Below are positions 6,255 to 11,711 of a DNA stretch of 39,691 nucleotides, piece by piece. Made by a program: the position numbers and the translations under genes. Position 1 is the stretch's first letter, and each line of letters begins with the position of its first letter. The DNA comes from a virus, in IMG/VR virus record IMGVR_UViG_3300042486_000071, positions 1-39,691 of that record; one strand, written 5' to 3'. The notes under the pieces were generated by a model, which made no database searches, had not been told where the DNA came from, and saw nothing but the letters and a program-made list of their open reading frames with translations.

Positions 6255-7486
6255 TAGTATACCTCCTCAAGTTTTGAGATGTCACCACGCATGATAATAT
6301 CAATCATGTAGTTCCTTTGTCCTCGGCGGTTCTTCTTGATCGTCAACCTACTCTTCTCCTTGATGTGTTCGATATACACTACTTGGTCAGAGTGCATTCC
6401 GATTGCCCGTGATTCGCGTAGTCTTCCTTCGTCATTTAACTGAGAAGCTGTGAGCATAATCGAGTTATTCTTCAGTGCTGCTAGTTTTAATCTCCTTGCA
6501 ATCTCGGAAATCTGGCTTTCTCTGCCTTCTTCACCATCAGATGAGATGATTTGTAGGTAATCTACGACGATTACATCTGCCCGTTTTTCACCAACGTATC
6601 GGTTGATTTGGGCCTCAATCTCGTCAATTTCGGCTATTCCATCCACGATTTCGATGGGTAACTTGTGTAATTGCAACAATGCGGAGTTGATTTTAAGGAG
6701 TTCGTGTTGGTTTGCATTCTTGTAATCCTCTGGTTCACGCACGGGATACCCTGCCAAGTTACAAGCCATGCGAGTTAGAATGTCTTTTGCCTTCATTTCG
6801 AGGCTGAAGAACAGAACTGACTTTCCTTCTAGTAAATTTGCGAGTGCCGCTTGCACAAGGTAGATAGATTTTCCTCCACCAGTCTCTGAAGCTACTGTCA
6901 TCATCTCGCCTTTGTGCATTCCACCCTTGAGCGCACGATCAACTTTGAGTAATCCAGTAGGAAAGAATTCCTTTACTGCTTTACCTTCCATCTCATCGAT
7001 GATTTCGATGATGAGGTCTTTGACTGGTTTTACTTTCGTCGTCCGATCCTCAGCCAAGTTCATTATCGTTTCCGATAATTCCTTCAAATCGGCCTTGCCT
7101 GCACGGAGATTTACTTCTTCCTTCTCCATGAGGGTAATGACATCGCGGTATGCCTTCGTGCGGTGAAGATGCTTCCGGTAATCATCTGCCATGTCTTGGC
7201 AAACCTTCCCCGAAGTTACTTTCATTGTGGTTAGGATTTCGTGAATCGCATCCTCTCCACCCGCAGCTTCTAATTGTCCAGTTGCTTCAAGTTCTGCAAT
7301 GGCAGAAAACGGGCAGCAAACCCCTGTCCGCTGGTGAACCCCTTGGAGTGCATTAAAAACGATCCTGTGGGCTGGTATGGCGAAATAATCACTATCCCAT
7401 GTTTGTTGGGAAAGGATGTTTCTGTCGATTGCGATAAGCGACAACACTGCCGCTTCGCTCTTTCGTGCTATTGGGACTTTTTTCAT
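6254..7486 (-). CDS. dnaB-like: Replicative DNA helicase, DnaB-like
   Basis: This 410-residue RecA-fold helicase has an N-terminal DnaB-type helical domain (about 1-110), a linker, then Walker A SETGGGKS (200-207), the DnaB word VLFFSLEM (about 224-231), Walker B VIVVDYLQII (305-314), RESR (357-360) and the arginine-finger region KKNRRGQ (about 385-390). It unwinds DNA 5' to 3' ahead of the replication fork. It is shorter than bacterial DnaB (about 450-470), as usual for phage versions. It starts directly after the methyltransferase stop. A copy of the 16-bp palindrome lies inside it (7063-7078). Confidence 0.92.
   Translation of the reverse strand: MKKVPIARKSEAAVLSLIAIDRNILSQQTWDSDYFAIPAHRIVFNALQGVHQRTGVCCPFSAIAELEATGQLEAAGGEDAIHEILTTMKVTSGKVCQDMADDYRKHLHRTKAYRDVITLMEKEEVNLRAGKADLKELSETIMNLAEDRTTKVKPVKDLIIEIIDEMEGKAVKEFFPTGLLKVDRALKGGMHKGEMMTVASETGGGKSIYLVQAALANLLEGKSVLFFSLEMKAKDILTRMACNLAGYPVREPEDYKNANQHELLKINSALLQLHKLPIEIVDGIAEIDEIEAQINRYVGEKRADVIVVDYLQIISSDGEEGRESQISEIARRLKLAALKNNSIMLTASQLNDEGRLRESRAIGMHSDQVVYIEHIKEKSRLTIKKNRRGQRNYMIDIIMRGDISKLEEVY
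7063..7078. promoter_or_regulatory. 16-bp palindrome copy 4 (intragenic)
   Basis: TTATCGTTTCCGATAA, an exact consensus match inside the helicase gene, where the minus strand encodes Leu-Ser-Glu-Thr-Ile. It lies about 410 bases into the gene. Confidence 0.75.
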
Positions 7487-8245
7487 TTATTCTCCTCCAA
7501 GAATTCTCCATGCTGTTGCAGCCACAAGTGGAACTTGTCCATTTCCAATGGCTTTAATGCGCTTTGACCTATCGGCCACATCATCCTCTCTTCTTGCCAA
7601 CAAGGGTTTAACGCTACCCTCTCTGGCATTGAATTGGATGTTAGCCAACTCTTGCAGAGAAATCTTGCTACCCGATCCCCCTTGTATAACTTTGCGAGAG
7701 ATTCCGGTTTTGACCACGTGTCTCTGCATTCTGATGCTACTGGGGTAGGCCAAAATCCATATCCTTTTTCTGTAGTGGTTTGCTCCAACATTATTCGCGC
7801 CAATAATTCCCCACGATGCGTCATACCCCATTTCGGCAAGGTCACTGATGACCACGGCAAGTCCTCGCTCCACAAGCAGCGGTGAGTTTTCCATGAATGC
7901 GTATCGAGGTCGTATCTCACCAATGATTCTCGCCATCTGTTTCCATAGGCCACTTCTTTCTCCATCAATTCCTGCTCCTCCTCCTGCGCTTGAGATGTCT
8001 TGGCAAGGAAACCCCCCGCAGACGACATCAACTTTTCCTCTCCACGGAGTTCCGTCAAAGGTGCAGACATCATCCCAGATTGGGAACTTTGGCAAGATTC
8101 CGTCTCGTTGCCGTTGGAGTAGGACTTCTCGGCAGTAAGGTTCAAGTTCAACAGCACAGACTGTGGTATGTCCGAGAAGCATCCCGCCCAGGATACCTCC
8201 CCCTGCTCCTGCAAATAAGTGTAGCTCATTTAATTTTTCTTTCAT
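7487..8245 (-). CDS. DNA (cytosine-5) methyltransferase
   Basis: The C5-methyltransferase motifs appear in order: motif I FAGAGGG (11-17), motif IV GGFPCQDIS with catalytic Cys81, motif VI ENS (120-122 region, where ENV is usual), motif VIII HYRKRIWIL (157-165) and motif X IGNGQVPLVAATAWRIL near the C-terminus. At 252 residues it is compact, leaving only about 60 residues for target recognition. No restriction endonuclease is adjacent, so it is an orphan enzyme that probably protects phage DNA from host restriction. I chose ATG 8245, 7 bases after a 16-bp palindrome; the longer frame needs TTG. Confidence 0.9.
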   Translation of the reverse strand: MKEKLNELHLFAGAGGGILGGMLLGHTTVCAVELEPYCREVLLQRQRDGILPKFPIWDDVCTFDGTPWRGKVDVVCGGFPCQDISSAGGGAGIDGERSGLWKQMARIIGEIRPRYAFMENSPLLVERGLAVVISDLAEMGYDASWGIIGANNVGANHYRKRIWILAYPSSIRMQRHVVKTGISRKVIQGGSGSKISLQELANIQFNAREGSVKPLLARREDDVADRSKRIKAIGNGQVPLVAATAWRILGGE

Positions 8246-8252
8246 TTGGTTT

Positions 8253-8268
8253 TTATCGGTAACGATAA
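8253..8268. promoter_or_regulatory. 16-bp palindrome copy 5
   Basis: TTATCGGTAACGATAA, an exact consensus match. It fills most of the 23-base gap between the stop of the replication-organiser-like gene (8269) and the methyltransferase ATG (8245). Confidence 0.85.
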
Positions 8269-9000
8269 TCAAAAGTTGGAGAATCGTTCTGGTTTAGTAG
8301 TTGCTGATCGGTTGATCCAGTTTGCGAGGAATGCGCGGCTGAACGGACGAGGCGGGTTAGCGAGTATCCAAGTCCGAGCTTTCTGCGCTTCACGTTCAAC
8401 GTCCTTATCGGGGTTGAGTCGTTTCAGTTCAGCGATGAAAGCATCATCAACAAGTTTTGGTTTTCTTTTTTGTGGAACTTTAATTGTAGTTTGGAATAGA
8501 TCAGTTGATTCGTTGCTGTTCGATGGAGCGATAGCGGAATCGGATGATGGTTCTATTTTCGGTTCCTTATTATGGTTCATTATAGGGAGACTAACTTTAG
8601 TTACCCCCACTACCATCTGCACTGGGTTAACCTCCCCCACATTAACCGCAGTTACCCCCTTGAATGTTTTCAATCGGCTTGGTGAAGTAACTTGGTTAAT
8701 GACATCTTGCGTTATTTCATCATCACCGATCTTCTCAACATTGATCGTATAAAGGTTCGATGTTTGCCTTCCAGAAAAGTCTTCACGCTCATCGCGGGTA
8801 ATGACTCCAATCTGGATTAAAGCATTCAGATACTTCTTCGTGATAGGTTCTGAGATGTTTGCTTTCTCTGCAATCTTACGGATGGACGGCCAGCAACTGG
8901 CATCGTCGTTGCAGGAGTCAGCTAAAGACAAAAGAACCAACCTTGCGTTACCTTGGGTCTTACTACGCTCAAAGACCTCTGACATTATTCTTACACTCAT
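8269..9000 (-). CDS. HTH replication-organiser-like protein, 243 aa
   Basis: The N-terminal 85 residues form a winged-helix-like domain: SEVFERSKTQGNARLVLLSL, then CWPSIRKIAEKANIS and KKYLNALIQIGVITRDER, the pattern of phage replication initiators and DnaD/O-type proteins. A long low-complexity linker follows, then a C-terminal helical segment (ELKRLNPDKDVEREAQKART) resembling the helicase-loading tail of such proteins. It precedes the methyltransferase and helicase genes, which fits origin binding and helicase loading. I chose ATG 9000 because it overlaps the upstream TGA as ATGA. The assignment rests on fold-like features and position. Confidence 0.65.
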   Translation of the reverse strand: MSVRIMSEVFERSKTQGNARLVLLSLADSCNDDASCWPSIRKIAEKANISEPITKKYLNALIQIGVITRDEREDFSGRQTSNLYTINVEKIGDDEITQDVINQVTSPSRLKTFKGVTAVNVGEVNPVQMVVGVTKVSLPIMNHNKEPKIEPSSDSAIAPSNSNESTDLFQTTIKVPQKRKPKLVDDAFIAELKRLNPDKDVEREAQKARTWILANPPRPFSRAFLANWINRSATTKPERFSNF

Positions 9001-9260
9001 AGTGGAACCTCCCATTTACATTTAGAGATCACATCTTCGATGTAACCAGCAGCAACCAATTCGTCGTAGGCATCGAGGCTTTCGGTATCAACGCAGGTCT
9101 TCCATAAATCAAGGGTCATAGCCGCATGGTCAATGCGCGACGAGTCAAGATAGCAGATGTATGCTGCGAGTCCTTTTGCCTTCCAAGACAACTTTTCGTC
9201 TTCAAGCAATTCAAGAGGGATGACTGTATAATTCGCAGCCATCTTATTAATTTTTTTCAT
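8997..9260 (-). CDS. Small HTH-like replication accessory protein, 87 aa
   Basis: The words NYTVIPLELLEDEKLSWKAK and GLAAYICYLDSS resemble the first helices of phage replication proteins of the YTVIPN.LL.D..LS.KARGLLAYL type. The protein ends after this domain. The gene downstream carries another HTH and a linker, so the pair may be a split initiator. I prefer ATG 9260; the longer GTG-started frame (9332) would translate a strongly structured leader and adds residues unlike the family. It is the first gene after the likely promoter at 9418-9446. Confidence 0.6.
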   Translation of the reverse strand: MKKINKMAANYTVIPLELLEDEKLSWKAKGLAAYICYLDSSRIDHAAMTLDLWKTCVDTESLDAYDELVAAGYIEDVISKCKWEVPL

Positions 9261-9276
9261 TTTAGAAAAAGGCGAC

Positions 9277-9411
9277 CCCTTGTAGTGGCGATAGAAAGCG
9301 GCAACTGACGCATGAAGGTGGATTACCACCACAAGGGATCATATAGTTTGTTTGTTAATTTAATTTCTATCTTGAATCCGGCCTTCACCCCGGATGTGCG
9401 ATTTCTCGCAC
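9277..9411 (-). promoter_or_regulatory. Structured leader with alternative pairings
   Basis: Three local hairpins are visible on the minus-strand RNA: TCGCAC/GTGCGA (9396-9411, 4-base loop), ATCCGG/CCGGAT (9376-9395) and GGTGG/CCACC (9317-9330). In addition 9326-9337 can pair with 9277-9288 over 12 positions with one G-U. This excludes the 9317-9330 hairpin, because both use 9326-9330. The long stem ends 16 bases before the ATG at 9260. This is the architecture of a conformational switch controlling translation of the replication genes. Confidence 0.5.
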
Positions 9412-9417
9412 GACTGA

Positions 9418-9446
9418 AAACTACTATAGGTTGTGCTCGATGTCAA
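9418..9446 (-). promoter_or_regulatory. Probable promoter of the replication operon
   Basis: On the minus strand TTGACA (9446-9441) is followed after 17 bases by TAGTTT (9423-9418). A run of seven A residues lies just upstream, like the A-tracts before the other TTGACA sites of this phage. The predicted start near 9411 coincides with the first hairpin of the leader. A 16-bp palindrome lies 11 bases upstream of the -35 (9457-9472). Confidence 0.5.
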
Positions 9447-9456
9447 GCATCTTTTT

Positions 9457-9472
9457 TTATCGGTTACGATAA
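9457..9472. promoter_or_regulatory. 16-bp palindrome copy 6
   Basis: TTATCGGTTACGATAA, an exact consensus match. It directly follows the stop codon of the PP-loop gene (9473) and sits just upstream of the probable minus-strand promoter at 9418-9446. Confidence 0.85.
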
Positions 9473-10267
9473 TCACCCATCATAGCACCCGCATGGAATT
9501 TTGTGTGGATCATTCTCGTCAAGCCATTCAAAAAGTTTCAATTGATCGTCGTCGGCATTAACAATATCACTCCACGGAACGCCAAAAGATAATCCTTTTA
9601 CTCGGCCCTTCACAACCATGTTTGTTTCCATTGCGATTGCTCGCGCAAAATATTCTGGATATTCTTTTCGCAGGCGAAGAATTTCACTATTCTTCATTGC
9701 TGGGCAGAAGAAACATGATGACTTTCCGGGTAACGGCAAGCCATGTCGTTTGATTGTATCAACGCACTCACTGCGAGTCCACATCCATTCGATAAGCGGA
9801 TACCAATAGTCTTCTTTTCTTGTTTTTCCTAAAGAGCCTTCGGTCTTGTTTATTTTTCTGTGACCTTCAGCGGCATCATATCCAATTGCCCGAATAATTT
9901 CAGACACATTATTATCTTTCATCCATGATTTGACTCGCTTGTTTTGCGGTTCAACCTTGTGCTTCATTGAGCAAGCCTTGAACCCATAGGCAAGAGATGG
10001 GAGCATCTTCTTTCTCACGCAAGAATCTTCAAGTGACTCGTATTGCCCTTTGTATGTAGCGTAAACTTTTTCAATTTCAAGACCCCACCATTCTTGAGTT
10101 TTCTTGCTCATCAAATCAATGTGAGCGTAAGTATTCGGAAGTTCACCGCCAGTATCTGCGAATACGATTAGGTCTGGTTTGATTCCTCTATCAAGAAATC
10201 CGCAAAGCATGGCGACTGAGTTTGTCCCGCCTCCGTAAGCAACAACTAATGGTTTATCTATTTTCAT
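9473..10267 (-). CDS. PP-loop ATPase, PAPS reductase-like, 264 aa
   Basis: This is an adenine-nucleotide alpha-hydrolase fold protein. The PP-loop is YGGGTNS (11-17, the variant of SGGxDS), followed by FADTGGELPNTY (36-47) and GYDAAEGHR (129-137). Cys99, Cys185 and Cys188 (SSCFFCPAM) could bind a metal or an Fe-S cluster. Phage members are routinely called PAPS reductases, but relatives include the sulfur-modification enzyme DndC and tRNA thiolation enzymes. Sulfate assimilation is an unlikely job for a phage, so base or nucleic-acid modification or anti-restriction is at least as plausible. A palindrome copy lies 4 bases before its ATG. Confidence 0.8.
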   Translation of the reverse strand: MKIDKPLVVAYGGGTNSVAMLCGFLDRGIKPDLIVFADTGGELPNTYAHIDLMSKKTQEWWGLEIEKVYATYKGQYESLEDSCVRKKMLPSLAYGFKACSMKHKVEPQNKRVKSWMKDNNVSEIIRAIGYDAAEGHRKINKTEGSLGKTRKEDYWYPLIEWMWTRSECVDTIKRHGLPLPGKSSCFFCPAMKNSEILRLRKEYPEYFARAIAMETNMVVKGRVKGLSFGVPWSDIVNADDDQLKLFEWLDENDPHKIPCGCYDG

Positions 10268-10271
10268 AACT

Positions 10272-10287
10272 TTATCGGTTACGATAA
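10272..10287. promoter_or_regulatory. 16-bp palindrome copy 7
   Basis: TTATCGGTTACGATAA, an exact consensus match. It ends 4 bases before the ATG (10267) of the PP-loop gene and includes the TAA stop of the upstream gene (10279-10281). Confidence 0.85.
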
Positions 10288-10656
10288 CCAGTCCATTTCA
10301 ATCTGCTCAACTTCACCTTTCGACCACTCATACATTTTGTCGTTGAGTAAGTCCCAGATTTGACTGGCATCTTCTTCTGTCTCACATTGGAAGATCGAGC
10401 GGCGTTCTCCGATACCTTCTTTAGCGATTACAATATCTGACTTGATTACAGTATTACTATCGTTGGCAGTTGCCGCCATGATCGCGGTGTTGTTAGTTCT
10501 GAGTGCCATGACAAGAATACCTTCATCACTTTCGTAGGTAGCCATGAAAGGAGTCTCCAGCGCGGCGGCTAAAGATAGGTTTGTTACCATGACAGTTTGC
10601 CTTACTCCCATCAGCAATTTTTCTGCGTTGTTGTTCATTTCGTTAGTGTTATCCAT
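10279..10656 (-). CDS. Hypothetical protein, 125 aa
   Basis: This is the first gene of the minus-strand run. Starting at ATG 10656 it reads MDNTNEMNNNAEKLLMGVRQ and continues with a mixed, probably alpha/beta domain (TPFMATYESDEGILVMALRT; DLLNDKMYEWSKGEVEQIEM). No family is recognised. Its likely promoter places transcription start within about 2 bases of the ATG, so the mRNA is probably leaderless. It is divergent from the XRE-type HTH gene and shares a palindromic operator with it, so the pair could form an early control circuit. Confidence 0.65.
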   Translation of the reverse strand: MDNTNEMNNNAEKLLMGVRQTVMVTNLSLAAALETPFMATYESDEGILVMALRTNNTAIMAATANDSNTVIKSDIVIAKEGIGERRSIFQCETEEDASQIWDLLNDKMYEWSKGEVEQIEMDWLS

Positions 10657-10664
10657 AAGCAACC

Positions 10665-10693
10665 AAAGTATCAAAAAAGTATTGACTTGTCAA
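10665..10693 (-). promoter_or_regulatory. Divergent promoter of the 125-aa gene
   Basis: On the minus strand TTGACA (10693-10688), 17 bases, TACTTT (10670-10665). The predicted start near 10658 is within about 2 bases of the ATG at 10656, again implying a leaderless message. Confidence 0.6.
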
Positions 10694-10695
10694 TA
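10680..10695. promoter_or_regulatory. Operator-like palindrome TATTGAC-TT-GTCAATA
   Basis: A perfect 7-2-7 palindrome in the divergent gap between 10656 and 10713. Its two arms supply the -35 elements of both divergent promoters, so a protein bound here would block both. The neighbouring XRE-type protein is the obvious candidate to bind it. Confidence 0.65.
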
Positions 10696-10710
10696 GTCTT
10701 GGTTTATTTT
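10682..10710 (+). promoter_or_regulatory. Promoter of the HTH gene
   Basis: TTGACT (10682-10687), 17 bases, TATTTT (10705-10710). Transcription would start near 10717, just after the first ATG (10713) and just before the second (10719), so the message is probably leaderless. An A6 tract lies 3 bases upstream of the -35. Confidence 0.6.
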
Positions 10711-10712
10711 TT

Positions 10713-11024
10713 ATGGAAATGAAACATCCATTAGAAACTGCTTATGAATCCTGCATGAGTGCCTACGAGCAATCACGCACGATCCGTTCTCTTGGACGAA
10801 AGACTTTCGCTAGCCAACTTCGTGAAACAAGGAGATTGCTGAAATTGACTGTCCGTGAACTTGGAGACAAGATCGGCGTAACAGGATCACTGGTCAACCA
10901 GATTGAAGTAAACTCCAAGAGTATCCTAAAGAAAGAACAAGTCGAAAAAGTAATCGCCCTATGCTACAAAGAAAAACGCCCCTACAGGCAAAAACAGGAT
11001 TCAAAAAGCGAGGCGGAAAGCTAA
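10713..11024 (+). CDS. XRE-type HTH regulator, 103 aa
   Basis: A Cro/CI-like helix-turn-helix is visible at about residues 34-75: FASQLRETRRLLKLTVRELG, then DKIGVTGSLVNQIEVNSKSI, with the usual xRELxxxxGVxxxxVxxIE pattern. There is no C-terminal peptidase or dimerisation domain, so it resembles Cro or a small regulator rather than a LexA-like repressor. Leaderless initiation would favour the ATG at 10719 (101 aa). It lies beside a perfect palindrome that covers both divergent promoters, which suggests autoregulation. It may also be the binder of the TTATCG palindromes; that is untested. Confidence 0.8.
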   Translation: MEMKHPLETAYESCMSAYEQSRTIRSLGRKTFASQLRETRRLLKLTVRELGDKIGVTGSLVNQIEVNSKSILKKEQVEKVIALCYKEKRPYRQKQDSKSEAES

Positions 11025-11275
11025 AAGCATTTAGTAATCGCAAGCGCGAGGAAAACGAAAAATATAAGGTAGCTCGAAATCTTTATTTTAGAATGAATCC
11101 AGATTGCGAAGTATGCGGTTGCCCTGCTACCGATATTCATCACAAAGCCAAGCGTGGAAAAAACCTTTACAACATGGAAACATTCATGGCAACCTGTCGC
11201 CCGTGCCACAACCGCATTCACGATAACCCTGCATGGGCAAGAGAATTAGGTTATTTAATTTATGACTACAAATAA
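10961..11275 (+). CDS. HNH endonuclease, 104 aa
   Basis: The HNH beta-beta-alpha metal motif is complete: CEVC (49-52), HH (60-61), CRPCHNRIH (79-87), with two CxxC zinc knuckles. The N-terminus (KTPLQAKTGFKKRGGKLKAF) has the basic KTPL..KTGLKK lead-in common in phage HNH proteins, which supports the start inside the HTH gene and a 64-base overlap. Many HNH proteins beside terminase genes assist cos cleavage and packaging; here the terminase is nearby but on the opposite strand. A free-standing homing role is the alternative. Confidence 0.85.
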   Translation: MLQRKTPLQAKTGFKKRGGKLKAFSNRKREENEKYKVARNLYFRMNPDCEVCGCPATDIHHKAKRGKNLYNMETFMATCRPCHNRIHDNPAWARELGYLIYDYK

Positions 11276-11489
11276 TACATTTGAATCCCGCATCATTTGC
11301 GAAGGAACTGAAGTAAGCAATACACCAGATAAGATTCTGTTTCGTCAGAAGTTCAATCAATGTTGGGTGAAGAAAAGTGACATCCGACTAAATGAAACTC
11401 TTGGACATCTTGACGGAGAGAAGATAATTCGTATTGTAGTTCCGGAAGAAGTAGCGAATACTTTGGAACTTGAAGGAATTCTTGATTGA
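11262..11489 (+). CDS. Hypothetical protein, 75 aa
   Basis: The product reads MTTNNTFESRIICEGTEVSN and continues KILFRQKFNQCWVKKSDIRL, ending EEVANTLELEGILD. It overlaps the HNH gene by 14 bases, so it is the third gene of the plus-strand island. It looks like a small beta-rich domain. No family is recognised. Confidence 0.6.
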   Translation: MTTNNTFESRIICEGTEVSNTPDKILFRQKFNQCWVKKSDIRLNETLGHLDGEKIIRIVVPEEVANTLELEGILD

Positions 11490-11504
11490 TCTTTACTGGG
11501 AAGC

Positions 11505-11633
11505 ATGGAGTCATGCGGTGAGCGTAACTTCCTCAATAAATTACGCGCCTTATATGGCAAAAAAAACCAAGCGGCAATACATGGGGCCGTCACTGAAACC
11601 ATGACCAAGAGTAACGCCTTGGCCCAGTATTAA
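11505..11633 (+). CDS. Possible small protein, 42 aa
   Basis: A frame starting 15 bases after the previous stop reads MESCGERNFLNKLRALYGKK, then NQAAIHGAVTETMTKSNALA and QY. It has protein-like composition (helical, KLRALYGKKNQAAI) and matches the operon spacing. The start lies in a small hairpin (GCATG-GAGT-CATGC, 11503-11516). It is short and unrecognised, so it may be chance. Confidence 0.35.
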   Translation: MESCGERNFLNKLRALYGKKNQAAIHGAVTETMTKSNALAQY

Positions 11634-11711
11634 ATTTTATATGGTCGGCGGATGAGGTCGGTGCGCTTTTAAACGCCCTTACCGATAATGCTGAGTTAAC
11701 CCGGCCACCCT
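11634..11711. other. Gap between convergent genes
   Basis: The plus-strand island and the terminase converge here. I see no strong terminator. A half-copy of the 16-bp palindrome (spacer TTAC plus CGATAA, 11679-11688) is present, but its left arm (ACGCCC) does not match. Confidence 0.4.

Noticed and set aside
8997-9332. Longer GTG-started version of the small replication protein
   Set aside because: Its first 24 residues would be encoded by the structured leader and do not resemble the family. The ATG at 9260 starts just before the conserved domain.
10279-10674. TTG-started version of the 125-aa gene
   Set aside because: The TTG at 10674 lies in the promoter spacer, upstream of the predicted transcription start. 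The ATG at 10656 fits the start point.
11673-11688. Palindrome copy in the gap before the terminase end
   Set aside because: The right arm and spacer (TTAC-CGATAA) match but the left arm reads ACGCCC. I note it as a half-site only.
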